Assembly: GCA_028565635.1 (NCBI GenBank)
Contig: JAOXYB010030765.1
Span: 1 to 14,523 of the forward strand
Direction: 5' to 3'
From: Phoronis ovalis
Taxonomy: Eukaryota > Phoronida > Phoronidae
Length of the DNA: 14,523 nt
The notes beneath the pieces were generated by a model that was not told the origin of the DNA, did not search any database, and saw only the letters and a program-made list of their open reading frames with translations. Numbering within the stretch: position 1 is the first letter of the stretch; every line of letters starts with the position of its first letter. Both the position numbers and the translations under genes were made by a program. Shown in pieces: positions 9,701 through 14,523 of the stretch.

Positions 9701-12700
9701 TAGTACAGGTCGGATATAATTTTGACCCGGATTACTTCCAACATGGATCATTGGCAGCCATGTTGGTTCCCGAGAAGGTATGTCACGTTATGCCCATTTT
9801 GGGGAAAATCAAACGTTGACTGGACGATTCGAGGGTGGGTTCACGATAGCCATAGGTGCTATTTGGTAAGTGCTATTTTCAACTGACCTTGGAAAGTGGG
9901 TCAACTGTTGATCTAAAATTCGGCATACCTATTGCAATCGCCAAAACTGTTTATGTCCAGATCTTAAAAACTCTGATAAATAGTGAGATCAGTTTCATTC
10001 AGAAAGTAACTAGAGGTCATAACACAATTAGTCAAATAGTTGGATCATTTCTGACATGGCTGATTGTCAGCCATGTTTGGATGGTACTCTGATAAGAGCT
10101 TTATAGTCTTTATCTGATCAGTTTCGTATTTGGTTTTCATATTTCCATAAATATAGGTCAAAAAAACATGTGGCCATTTTTTTTACCGAGACAGTACGTC
10201 ATAATACGTCATAGTAGCCATAAAGACGAAACATATTTTGCTGCCGTCAAACTGTTTTAGCCCCAAATCTTGAAAACTCTGATACATAGAGAGGTTGCTT
10301 TAATTCAGAATGTTAATGTAAGCCTAAATAGAGGTCAGCATTGATTTTAACCTGGATCACTTCTAATATGGCCGACTGGTGGCCATACTTAATTGTTCCT
10401 GGTGAGAAGCGTTGCCAGGATAATTTTAAGGTGGATTCATGAAGGCTAGAGGTGGGCAAAGGTTAATGACTATAGGTGGTATTTTAGAATGACCTAGAAA
10501 GGTTGGTGAACTGGATATGAAAGTTTGACATACCCGTAGTTGTCAAGCTGTTTGTGCCAGATCTTGAAAAGTGTGATACATGGAGAGATTTCTTTAAAAC
10601 TACTTCACTGTGGTGGACAGATATCTGCAAACCTGTCCTCTTGTTTTATATATTAAAAAAAGTGTTTATCAGGCAAAACCCTCTTTTAAAAAGACAGAGT
10701 CGATAGGGCTTTGTTTATTTTAATTTTAGTGTTAAAAAAGAAAAAAAAAATTTAAAAAACAATTTTTTTGTTGAAAAAATGAAAACACCAAAATTTGATG
10801 CATTTGTGCTTGACATTAAGCAAGGGGTTTCATTGTCTGGCCTAAAGTTTTATTTAGTGACTTATGTTAGTCAAAAACTATACTAATTACACAGTAAACA
10901 AATATGACATGCAATTTCTTAAAAGTTAATCACCATGCAGTGCCTTCAAATTTCTGCATGCAAAAATGACTTTGCAATATTTTGAAAAATTCTTCACTTC
11001 CCGAAAATGTTTTAATATTTAATTAAAAGCTTATAGACATGTTAAATGTCATGTATATATACTTTTTGCTGCCTATATAGATAAATTTAAAAAAAATAAA
11101 AGCTGCCAGATTACTTGCATAGAAAATGCAAATTCAGGTTTCTAGTTCCTGGTAAATTTTTAAACAGACTATTTATTAAAACAAAAATTATAGTTTGTCC
11201 GTTGTCATTAACTATGTTTGTCCATTGTACCTCACTGACATTGATATGCCATTATTAATGTTCACATTGCTTTCCAGCTAAAAATGGAGGTACTAAATAA
11301 ATATACTATTATCCAATTTTATGTATCTATCTAATCTTTAGCCTGTGAATATGTATCCTGCATCAGAGCTTGGATTTCATGACGCTTTTGGAAATGTATG
11401 GGAATGGGTTGAAGATCATTTTAATGGATTGCCTGGTTACCAGTCTCATTATTTGTATGATGACTTTTCCAGTCCAACATTTGATGGAAGACACAATGTT
11501 ATCCTGGTAAACTCTAAATATACTGTAACGAAAAAAAAATGACAGTGCTTTTTGTGTAGACATTACAAAAGTTTGTAGTCCAATAAAACTTTATTTTGAA
11601 ATATTAAATAAGCCTTTTTCCAATCATAGACAATCAGCAAAGAATATTGTTTCAAGTGATATTCATTTTTGACAGTTATTATTTTTAAAAATGTAATAGG
11701 AGGATTGATTGCAAAACTGCTCAGTATTCAGTAGTACCCAGCATTCAAAATTTATAAATTAAATGCTTGAATAAGATGAAATATATAAATTAATTTAATG
11801 TTCCCAGTTATTTAAAATTCTGGGCCACCTTAAGTCTGTGTAAGAGAAATGACAAGAAAATTGTTTTTGATAATGGTTATCACATAAGCTACTTGACTAT
11901 ATCAAGTACACCAAATATTTTGGAACTACCCCTGTTGTGAATTTGCTGTCTTTATCAAGGGTTGTGGGTGTAGTAAGCTGCATTTTATAGTTTATCTATT
12001 CAATAAATGTATCACATATCAGATATGTTCTACAAAAATTTGCGAAAAAATCATGATCTTTAAAAGTTTATATGTTCTTGCAAATATTTCTGTTTGTCTA
12101 TATAAAATAATTGCCATGGGTAGATACTGTCCAGATGTCACTGGATAAGCTACTCGGATATTGTTTTAAAGCAAATTTTTACCGAAATTATATAACTATT
12201 ATAATAATCACTTTCAATTTTTTTAAAAGAATGTTTGACTTTTTCACTTTCAACTGTGTTTTATTGCTAGTCCATCCACAGGGCTCTATTTAAATCAAAA
12301 TTTCAAATTTTTAAAAATAATTTTAGTTTATTTTAGGCTTGTTTATACCTAGGATATATAAAACTCTGAGTTTTATATATCCTAGTTTATACCAAGATTG
12401 ACTGTTTTTTATGATCATGAAACATGGATTAAAGCATTACCTGTGAGAAGTGGCATAAACATGTACATATAATATAAACAATCTTTACATTTGGTGATAT
12501 GATAATGACATTTTCATACCAAAAGTAATTAAATATATTTTTTAAAAATGCACTGTTTACTTGTAAAATTAACTATTTCAAGAGGCCATAGTTCCATTGT
12601 TTTAATGTTCAATATATATCACAAAAAGAGGTAAAGTTACATTTATTGTAATGATAGCATAAGTGGACAATCATTTTCATTAAATATGCACAATAAAGGT

Positions 12701-14263
12701 TTTCATTTTTGAATTGCTTTTATTTGCAAAATACGTAAAGTAGCATGCATTTTTTTAATATTAAGGTTTCTAGGCAGTATTGCATCAGATTTAGACATAA
12801 TTATTTTAATTTAAAAAGTAACACACAAATAATGCAGTATACAAGACCTAAAGTATACAAGACCTAAAGCCCATGCTTTTATGAAAAATGGCATCCATTC
12901 ATAATTTCATGGAGTTACCATGTTTGTTGGAATGCTATATAATTTGTTTGTCATTGATTTTTTGTTGCATAGGGTGGTTCTTGGATATCCACTGGGGATG
13001 AAGCATCAAGATTTGCTCGCTACGCCTTCAGACGTCATTTTTTTCAACATTGCGGATTCCGATTGGCTAGAACTATTACTAGTAAACCAGTTACTGAGCA
13101 AAGTCCAATCAGATTGGTCAGCACTGAAGTTTTTGTACTGGGGGTTGGAATATTAGGTAAACTGCACTTATTTTTTATGCAACTAAATATTTGTTTGCTT
13201 TATACTTACATCAAGAATACATTTGAGATACTGGCCTTTTTTTAACAGTCACGTGTAATATATCTAAAAGGAAATTTTTTGCCTGACTTTGATAACTCCG
13301 CACTCACTAATTCAGTGCCACATACAGGACATATGAGAACAATGAAGCATTTAGAATTGAGGTGCATTTTTTTTTTGAAATTTAGACAACCCCGTTACTT
13401 TGAATGCAAAGTTTGACAATCCTGTTATTGTTCCATCTACAAATCTTCAATATCAATATGAAGAAGAAAAACATCTTCAGGGAATACTAGAAGATGAATA
13501 TGGCTACAGGTAAAAGAATATTTTTGCACTAATAGAAGAATTTGAGTCTGATGTGCAGGGAAGGAAGTTGAAAGTGTAGGTGTTGCTTCCTAATATAATT
13601 TGATTTTGTTCAAATAATTAAGCAATTACAGTCAGTTGGACTGCAAATAAACAGCTGATGTCATGGTACTACAAAAAAATTGTGCATCTTGAAATTACGG
13701 AGATTTATACCTTGTAATATTTTGTACAGAGAATACACTCCGATGCTTTAAGCTGCGGATGTATACATAAAGTTTGATGTATATGCATTTCACTTTCAAA
13801 TAGGGAGTTGGAATATGTTTCCATGATAAAGGCAATATCTGAAGAAATCAAAGCAGATGGAGCGCAGATCAAAAATGTCCTTCACTTGGGTTGTGGCACT
13901 GGACGGGTGTCTTTCGAGTTGACAAGATATTTTGATGAGGTATAATATTTTAATACTGTATTATTTATTATTATGTAATTTCTATTTTGTCAAAAACAAT
14001 TTATTCCAAAAGATACCTTTGTAAACTAATACAACTTATAACGATTATGATGAATAATCAAGAAATCAAAGGTGTAATACAATATCAAATCATTTTAGGT
14101 TGTAGCTGTGGACTATGTTGGACGTTTCATTGACACTTGTTTGACTCTTCAAAAAAACAAATCGTTGTTGAGTGTTGTTGCCAAAAACAACAACAAGAAG
14201 AGAGCCAAGGCTGAAATTGTTGCCCCTAGCAACTATGATGTTGACAAAGTTGTTTTTAAGCAG
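628..14263 (+). CDS. ovoA: OvoA, ovothiol synthase (sulfoxide synthase + methyltransferase), 16 exons, 3' end missing
   Basis: Iron-dependent 5-histidylcysteine sulfoxide synthase fused to a methyltransferase; by family knowledge it couples cysteine to histidine with O2 and later N-methylates 5-thiohistidine to ovothiol A, probably in the cytosol. Sixteen exons join with GT-AG borders and matching phases into 671 codons with no internal stop. Domains seen: DinB-like helical domain (about residues 26-195) with the HX3HXE iron motif EHERIHIE (His164, His168) and an upstream candidate third ligand, His69 in YYAHT; FGE-sulfatase-type domain (about 215-500) with GWDNEYG, DWPAEVNYHEAKAFC, YGSSTPVN, GNVWEWVED and GGSW...CGFR; and the start of a Rossmann methyltransferase with VLHLGCGTGR and Asp621. 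Family members are somewhat over 700 residues, so roughly the last 100 codons lie beyond the window. No frameshift or missing key residue was found. Exon borders come from reading splice signals against remembered family motifs, not from transcripts. Confidence 0.95.
868..1086 (+). repeat. Left arm of the intron 1 inverted repeat
   Basis: Pairs with 1506-1730 along its whole length. The arm includes AATAACTTTGGG, GGCACCTGAAT, GGCGACACCACC and CTTGGACGTAAAATC, all present in reverse complement in the right arm. Confidence 0.85.
1506..1730 (-). repeat. Right arm of the intron 1 inverted repeat
   Basis: Reverse complement of the left arm, slightly longer because of a short insertion in the CATGTACCATGTTC region. 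High similarity between arms implies a recent origin or gene conversion between them. Confidence 0.85.
2293..2357 (+). CDS. ovoA: ovoA exon 2 (residues 26-48)
   Basis: Completes codon 26 (GA+G) and reads EEIRNYFINSYELNDSLFTS, the first helix of the DinB-like domain and a recognisable OvoA N-terminal motif. The acceptor is TTGTAG; the donor GTACAT at 2358 is a weak match to consensus. The exon ends one base into codon 48 (phase 1). Confidence 0.92.
2358..2867 (+). other. Intron 2 (510 bp), no other content seen
   Basis: GTACAT donor and a TTTGTTACAG acceptor. The sequence is A+T-rich and I see no repeat, RNA gene or reading frame of note. Confidence 0.85.
2868..2980 (+). CDS. ovoA: ovoA exon 3 (residues 48-85), first candidate iron ligand
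   Basis: Reads DETAFYQCPDRLRLPLIFYY, then AHTSVVYINKLVLAGLLK: the conserved P-D-x-L-R-x-P-L-I-F-Y-Y-x-H-T block of OvoA/EgtB-type DinB domains. His69 in YYAHT is the expected first of three histidines that hold the non-haem iron; that role is by family analogy. Phase 0 at the end, donor GTAATA. Confidence 0.95.
3507..3925. repeat. Degenerate tandem repeat, period about 138 bp, three copies
   Basis: Copies start at a GCCATTTTGGATTCAAGATGG-type core at 3507, 3646 and 3783 (spacings 139 and 137). A second shared block, GAARTTGGTCCAG followed by GTTATCAAAG, occurs near 3594 and 3735, with a decayed third copy near 3884. The core is close to a self-complementary sequence (CCATTTTGG / CCAAGATGG). 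Open frames on either strand here are by-products of the repeat. Similar cores are common in dispersed repeats of marine invertebrates (general knowledge). Confidence 0.75.
4349..4753. repeat. AGGTCA-rich degenerate repeat stretch
   Basis: AGGTCA or one-mismatch versions occur at 4349, 4360, 4366, 4591, 4599, 4610, 4647, 4655, 4737 and 4748, plus a reversed TGACCT at 4438. Two pairs are direct repeats with 5-bp spacing (4349/4360 and 4737/4748). Neighbouring text is also partly shared, so this is probably decayed repeat sequence rather than a designed regulatory array, although the hexamer is the nuclear-receptor half site. Confidence 0.5.
4849..4917 (+). CDS. ovoA: ovoA exon 4 (residues 86-108)
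   Basis: Reads KRVNLDFETLFETGVDEMSW then DDT. The GVDEMSWDD motif is strongly characteristic of OvoA. Exactly 23 codons, phase 0 at both ends, acceptor TTCTAG, donor GTAAGT (good consensus). Confidence 0.95.
4918..5338 (+). other. Intron 4 (421 bp), no other content except a short TA run
   Basis: GTAAGT donor and a TTTTTGTAG acceptor. A TA microsatellite of seven units at 4947-4960 runs into CACAC. Otherwise only A+T-rich sequence. Confidence 0.85.
4947..4960. repeat. TA microsatellite
   Basis: Seven perfect TA units followed directly by CACAC. Confidence 0.9.
5339..5479 (+). CDS. ovoA: ovoA exon 5 (residues 109-155)
   Basis: Begins ENYRMGGSFKWPSLDEVTNY and ends ETTPLELPVTMESHW, the segment just before the iron motif; phase 0 at both ends, 47 codons. 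Joining Trp155 to exon 6 gives SHWWSLFMGMEHE, as expected for the family. The chosen donor, GTAGCT at 5480, is poor, and the frame stays open past it to a TAG at 5675-5677, so the border is less certain than the others and read-through transcripts are possible. Confidence 0.88.
6328..6341. repeat. AT microsatellite
   Basis: Seven AT units directly upstream (on the + strand) of the retroelement fragment. Confidence 0.9.
6353..6535 (-). mobile_element. Relic of a non-LTR retrotransposon C-terminal endonuclease region
   Basis: The minus-strand frame reads ANQPDIVIIYKDKKKAIIID, then IAILSDNNIRKKEHETEKY. This resembles the widespread A-N-(R/K)-P-D-I-V-x-K-D-x-K...I-I-D-V-A-x-P-x-D-x-N-x-x-x-K-E-x-E-K-x-x-K-Y segment, which corresponds to the PD...D core of restriction-like endonucleases at the C terminus of some non-LTR retrotransposons. 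Only about 60 codons survive; no reverse transcriptase is nearby, and sequence beyond the match on both sides is unrelated or decayed. A dead fragment, antisense to ovoA. The assignment is from pattern memory. Confidence 0.6.
6545..6578. repeat. GT-rich microsatellite
   Basis: Eight GT units (6545-6560) continuing into interrupted CTGTATGTGTGTCTGTGT. Confidence 0.9.
6632..6758 (+). CDS. ovoA: ovoA exon 6 (residues 156-198), iron-binding motif
   Basis: Reads WSLFMGMEHERIHIETSSVL then IRQLPIELVQKPDGWNYAPF. HX3HXE (His164, His168, Glu170) is the hallmark iron-binding motif of OvoA/EgtB sulfoxide synthases, and ETSSVLIRQLP follows as expected. Acceptor TTCTGTAG, donor GTAAGT; the exon ends one base into codon 198 (phase 1). 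Confidence 0.96.
6960..7077 (+). CDS. ovoA: ovoA exon 7 (residues 198-237), start of catalytic FGE-like domain
   Basis: Reads NEPVVNNSMIKVDSCDITFG then KPNDFPSYGWDNEYGKVNC. The x-V-x-x-G-K-P...F-x-x-Y-G-W-D-N-E-Y-G pattern opens the FGE-sulfatase-like domain in OvoA. Acceptor TATCATAG, donor GTAAGC, phase 2 at the end. It follows a short 201-bp intron (6759-6959) with no other content. Confidence 0.95.
7078..7440 (+). other. Intron 7 (363 bp), no other content seen
   Basis: GTAAGC donor and ATTCTTCCAG acceptor; A+T-rich, no repeat or gene recognised. Confidence 0.85.
7441..7604 (+). CDS. ovoA: ovoA exon 8 (residues 237-292)
   Basis: Reads KIPCFEASKYLITNREFVDF then VKAGCYGKQEYWTEEGWEW, ending ANHPIFWVCGN. 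The A-S-K-Y-L-I-T-N-x-E-F-x-x-F-V...Y-W-T-x-E-G-W-x-W...H-P-x-F-W-V pattern is shared by FGE-fold sulfoxide synthases. Acceptor CTTCCAG, donor GTAATT, phase 1 at the end. An ATG at 7427 lies in the intron and is not a start. Confidence 0.96.
7605..8276 (+). other. Intron 8 (672 bp), no gene seen
   Basis: GTAATT donor and TAATTCTAG acceptor. Around 7817-7844 there is a small inverted repeat (CCAATTTT...AAAATTGG). Otherwise A+T-rich sequence with nothing recognised. Confidence 0.85.
8277..8406 (+). CDS. ovoA: ovoA exon 9 (residues 292-335), cysteine-rich insert
   Basis: Reads GCKSGCGADLSSYSHCTYKR then QACTVDIKGHREEQNGG and ISELEFG. With Cys289 from exon 8 it forms a cluster of five cysteines (289, 293, 297, 307, 314). 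Bacterial OvoA has a variable region at this place; the GCKSGCG...YSHC segment looks conserved rather than random and joins in phase on both sides. Whether the cysteines bind metal, form disulfides or are structural is unknown. Acceptor ATTCTAG, donor GTATGT, phase 2 at the end. Confidence 0.85.
8407..8799 (+). other. Intron 9 (393 bp), no other content seen
   Basis: GTATGT donor and ATTTTTCAG acceptor; A+T-rich with nothing recognised. Confidence 0.85.
8800..8947 (+). CDS. ovoA: ovoA exon 10 (residues 335-384)
   Basis: Reads GFRLMFDVVELALDWPAEVN, then YHEAKAFCTWKGAGYRLLSE and AEHNLIRGKQ. DWPAEVNYHEAKAFCxWKG and the R-L-x-S-E-A-E-x-N motif are core elements of the FGE-sulfatase fold and are nearly diagnostic for OvoA. 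Acceptor TTTTTCAG, donor GTAAGT, phase 0 at the end. Confidence 0.97.
9177..9263 (+). CDS. ovoA: ovoA exon 11 (residues 385-413)
   Basis: Reads VDPAEGINCDIIYEDKIMAN then LNFQYGSST; 29 codons, phase 0 both ends. The A-N-L-N-x-x-Y-G-S-S-T segment leads into the active-site half of the domain; Tyr409 is a candidate for the conserved active-site tyrosine known to tune sulfoxide synthase versus cysteine dioxygenase activity in bacterial OvoA (an inference from position). Acceptor CTTTTTAG, donor GTAAGT. It follows a 229-bp intron (8948-9176) without other content. Confidence 0.93.
9583..9638. repeat. Nested inverted repeat (hairpin-forming)
   Basis: Outer arms ATGGGC (9583-9588) and GCCCAT (9633-9638); inner arms CAGCCCT (9591-9597) and AGGGCTG (9614-9620). 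Locally GC-rich compared with the surrounding intron. Could be a stem-loop or the core of a small dispersed repeat. Confidence 0.6.
9706..10620. repeat. Degenerate tandem repeat, period about 300 bp, three copies
   Basis: Three ordered blocks recur: AGGTC at about 9708, 10014 and 10332; GGATYAYTTC plus a CATGG...GCCATG inverted core at 9729, 10042 and 10354; and CTGTTTRTGYCAGATCTTGAAAA-type sequence at 9947, 10252 and 10548. Spacings range from 296 to 318 bp. Copies have diverged substantially. The open frame at 9856-10092 lies inside the array and looks like no known protein. Likely an old tandem duplication of a dispersed repeat. Confidence 0.7.
10054..10076. repeat. Perfect 10-bp inverted repeat with 3-bp loop
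   Basis: Arms ACATGGCTGA and TCAGCCATGT around TTG, located in the second copy of the 300-bp repeat. The same place in copy 1 (about 9740-9762) and copy 3 (about 10366-10388) keeps an imperfect version. Confidence 0.85.
11342..11506 (+). CDS. ovoA: ovoA exon 12 (residues 414-468)
   Basis: Reads PVNMYPASELGFHDAFGNVW, then EWVEDHFNGLPGYQSHYLYD and DFSSPTFDGRHNVIL. The L-G-F-H-D-x-F-G-N-V-W-E-W-V-E-D-H-F-N motif is the classic FGE-sulfatase signature in its OvoA form. 55 codons, phase 0 both ends, acceptor AATCTTTAG, donor GTAAAC. Confidence 0.97.
12341..12393. repeat. 37-bp palindrome flanked by 9-bp direct repeats
   Basis: Arms of 18 bp (12349-12366 and 12368-12385, beginning CTAGGATATATAAAACTC) are perfectly complementary around a single T at 12367. 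GTTTATACC occurs at 12341-12349 and again at 12385-12393, overlapping the palindrome ends. It may be the remnant of a small insertion or a recombination-generated hairpin; transcribed RNA would form a tight stem. Confidence 0.85.
12837..12868. repeat. 16-bp tandem duplication
   Basis: GTATACAAGACCTAAA occurs twice, perfectly and head to tail. Confidence 0.95.
12973..13156 (+). CDS. ovoA: ovoA exon 13 (residues 469-530), end of FGE-like domain and linker
   Basis: Opens GGSWISTGDEASRFARYAFR then RHFFQHCGFRLART, the terminal G-G-S-W...R-x-A-F-R-R-H-F-F-Q-H-C-G-F-R block of the FGE-like domain in OvoA. It continues ITSKPVTEQSPIRLVSTEVF then VLGVGIL as the linker toward the methyltransferase. Acceptor TTGCATAG, donor GTAAAC, phase 1 at the end. 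Other open frames over this exon are shadows. Confidence 0.96.
13386..13509 (+). CDS. ovoA: ovoA exon 14 (residues 530-571), interdomain linker
   Basis: Reads DNPVTLNAKFDNPVIVPSTN, then LQYQYEEEKHLQGILEDEYG and YR. The stretch ending in L-x-x-E-Y-G is typical of the segment that precedes the OvoA methyltransferase fold. Acceptor AAATTTAG, donor GTAAAA, phase 2 at the end. It follows a 229-bp intron (13157-13385) with no recognised content. Confidence 0.9.
13804..13939 (+). CDS. ovoA: ovoA exon 15 (residues 571-616), SAM-binding motif I
   Basis: Reads RELEYVSMIKAISEEIKADG, then AQIKNVLHLGCGTGRVSFEL and TRYFDE. NVLHLGCGTGR is methyltransferase motif I, the glycine-rich SAM-binding loop, and looks intact. 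Acceptor TCAAATAG, donor GTATAA, phase 0 at the end. It follows a 294-bp intron (13510-13803) with no recognised content. Confidence 0.95.
14099..14263 (+). CDS. ovoA: ovoA exon 16 (residues 617-671), methyltransferase motif II
   Basis: Reads VVAVDYVGRFIDTCLTLQKN; Asp621 at the end of beta-2 is the expected SAM ribose-binding acid. An Asn/Lys-rich basic stretch (KNNNKKRAK, residues 645-653) follows, then APSNYDVDKVVFKQ, which in the family runs into a G-D-A-x-N-L motif that must start the next exon outside the window. Acceptor CATTTTAG, donor GTAAAA, phase 0; 159-bp intron (13940-14098) before it. Confidence 0.94.
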
Positions 14264-14523
14264 GTAAAAATAATGTCTGTCTCAAAGTCTCTTAAGTCAT
14301 GATAGACACATTCCTGAAATGTGCACTGTTTGCATACATGTATTTTCATTCTGAGAATGGCAAAAATAGTTTTTACTTTCACAACATGCAAGGTGGTATC
14401 ACTGCAAAACATTCTCCTAGCTTATATAATTATATGAATGTGCTTTAAACATTCTCCTAGCTTATATAATTATATGAATGTGCTTTAAACATTCTCCTAG
14501 CTTATATAATTATATGAATGTGC
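14264..14523 (+). other. Start of intron 16, running off the window
   Basis: GTAAAA donor at 14264. No acceptor followed by methyltransferase-like coding is seen before the window ends. The last 117 bases are minisatellite. Confidence 0.8.
14407..14523. repeat. 40-bp minisatellite, 2.9 exact copies, open at the window edge
   Basis: Units at 14407-14446, 14447-14486 and 14487-14523 (cut by the edge) are identical. Each begins AAACATTCTCCTAGC and contains the 12-bp palindrome ATATAATTATAT. The exactness implies recent expansion; true copy number cannot be known from this window. Confidence 0.95.

Larger units (their letters stand above)
9264..11341 (+). other. Intron 11 (2078 bp), contains tandem repeats
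   Basis: The largest intron, splitting the YGSST|PVN motif. GTAAGT donor and TAATCTTTAG acceptor. It contains a nested inverted repeat (9583-9638) and a three-copy repeat of about 300 bp (9706-10620). From 10621 to 11341 there is A+T-rich sequence with long A and T runs (10731-10780); nothing coding was recognised. Confidence 0.85.
11507..12972 (+). other. Intron 12 (1466 bp), contains a palindrome and a short duplication
   Basis: GTAAAC donor and TTGTTGCATAG acceptor. Contains a 37-bp palindrome (12349-12385) and a 16-bp direct duplication (12837-12868). The rest, including 11820-12060 where base composition is a little less A+T-rich, matches nothing I recognise. Confidence 0.85.

Noticed and set aside
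9856-10092. Open frame of 78 codons in intron 11
   Set aside because: Lies within the 300-bp tandem array, has no family resemblance and no splice signals linking it to ovoA.
13063-13245. Open frame in another phase over exon 13
   Set aside because: Exon 13 is fully explained by the OvoA frame (GGSW...CGFR); the alternative frame is a by-product.
628-14263. Idea that ovoA here is a pseudogene or an EgtB-type ergothioneine enzyme
   Set aside because: No stop, frameshift or lost motif was found in 671 codons, and the C-terminal methyltransferase plus GVDEMSWDD and ETSSVLIRQLP favour OvoA over EgtB.
14407-14523. Regular 40-bp repeats considered as a CRISPR array
   Set aside because: The units are head to tail with no spacers, and the DNA is a eukaryotic intron.
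1-14523. Search for tRNA, rRNA or a second gene such as an OvoB lyase
   Set aside because: No cloverleaf, rRNA-like block or PLP-enzyme motif was seen; in animals ovoB need not be linked to ovoA.

Overview
The window is a stretch of animal (metazoan) nuclear DNA. Introns and flanks are strongly A+T-rich, exons are short with clean GT-AG borders, and mobile-element debris and simple repeats sit between them. One gene, on the + strand, accounts for all the recognisable functional coding sequence: an ovothiol-synthase gene, OvoA (5-histidylcysteine sulfoxide synthase fused to a SAM-dependent methyltransferase). I could follow 16 coding exons between 628 and 14263. They join in phase without a frameshift or stop to give 671 codons, and the gene runs off the right edge inside its methyltransferase domain. 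The repeat types (138-bp units carrying a GCCATTTTGG / AAGATGGCCACC core, scattered AGGTCA-rich intron sequence, a restriction-like-endonuclease retroelement fragment) resemble what I know from marine invertebrates, with a mollusc such as a bivalve as my best guess. That taxonomic call is weak and rests on general familiarity only.

Layout: 1-615 has no gene and is probably a 5' intron or upstream region. Exons 1-6 (628-6758) encode the N-terminal DinB-like helical domain, which supplies the iron-binding histidines (candidate His69, His164 and His168). Exons 7-13 (6960-13156) encode the FGE-sulfatase/C-type-lectin-like catalytic domain, including GNVWEWVED and the GGSW...FRRHF...CGFR block. 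Exons 14-16 (13386-14263) encode the linker and the first part of the Rossmann-fold methyltransferase, with motif I (VLHLGCGTGR) and the motif II acidic residue (Asp621). The missing 3' part should hold the rest of the methyltransferase, the stop codon and the 3' UTR.

How the parts work together, from family knowledge: OvoA uses Fe(II) and O2 to join L-cysteine to the histidine ring as a sulfoxide. A separate PLP lyase activity (OvoB; not in this window) releases 5-thiohistidine, and the OvoA C-terminal domain N-methylates it to ovothiol A, an antioxidant thiol.

The introns hold most of the structural novelty: an 862-bp foldback element with arms of about 220 bp in intron 1; three-copy tandem repeats in introns 3 (about 138 bp) and 11 (about 300 bp); an antisense retroelement relic in intron 5; a 37-bp near-perfect palindrome between direct repeats in intron 12; and an exact 40-bp minisatellite that continues to the last base of the window. 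I found no RNA gene, CRISPR array, prokaryotic operon or second protein-coding gene. The window does not show a new multi-gene system; it shows one well-preserved, interesting enzyme gene in repeat-rich introns.
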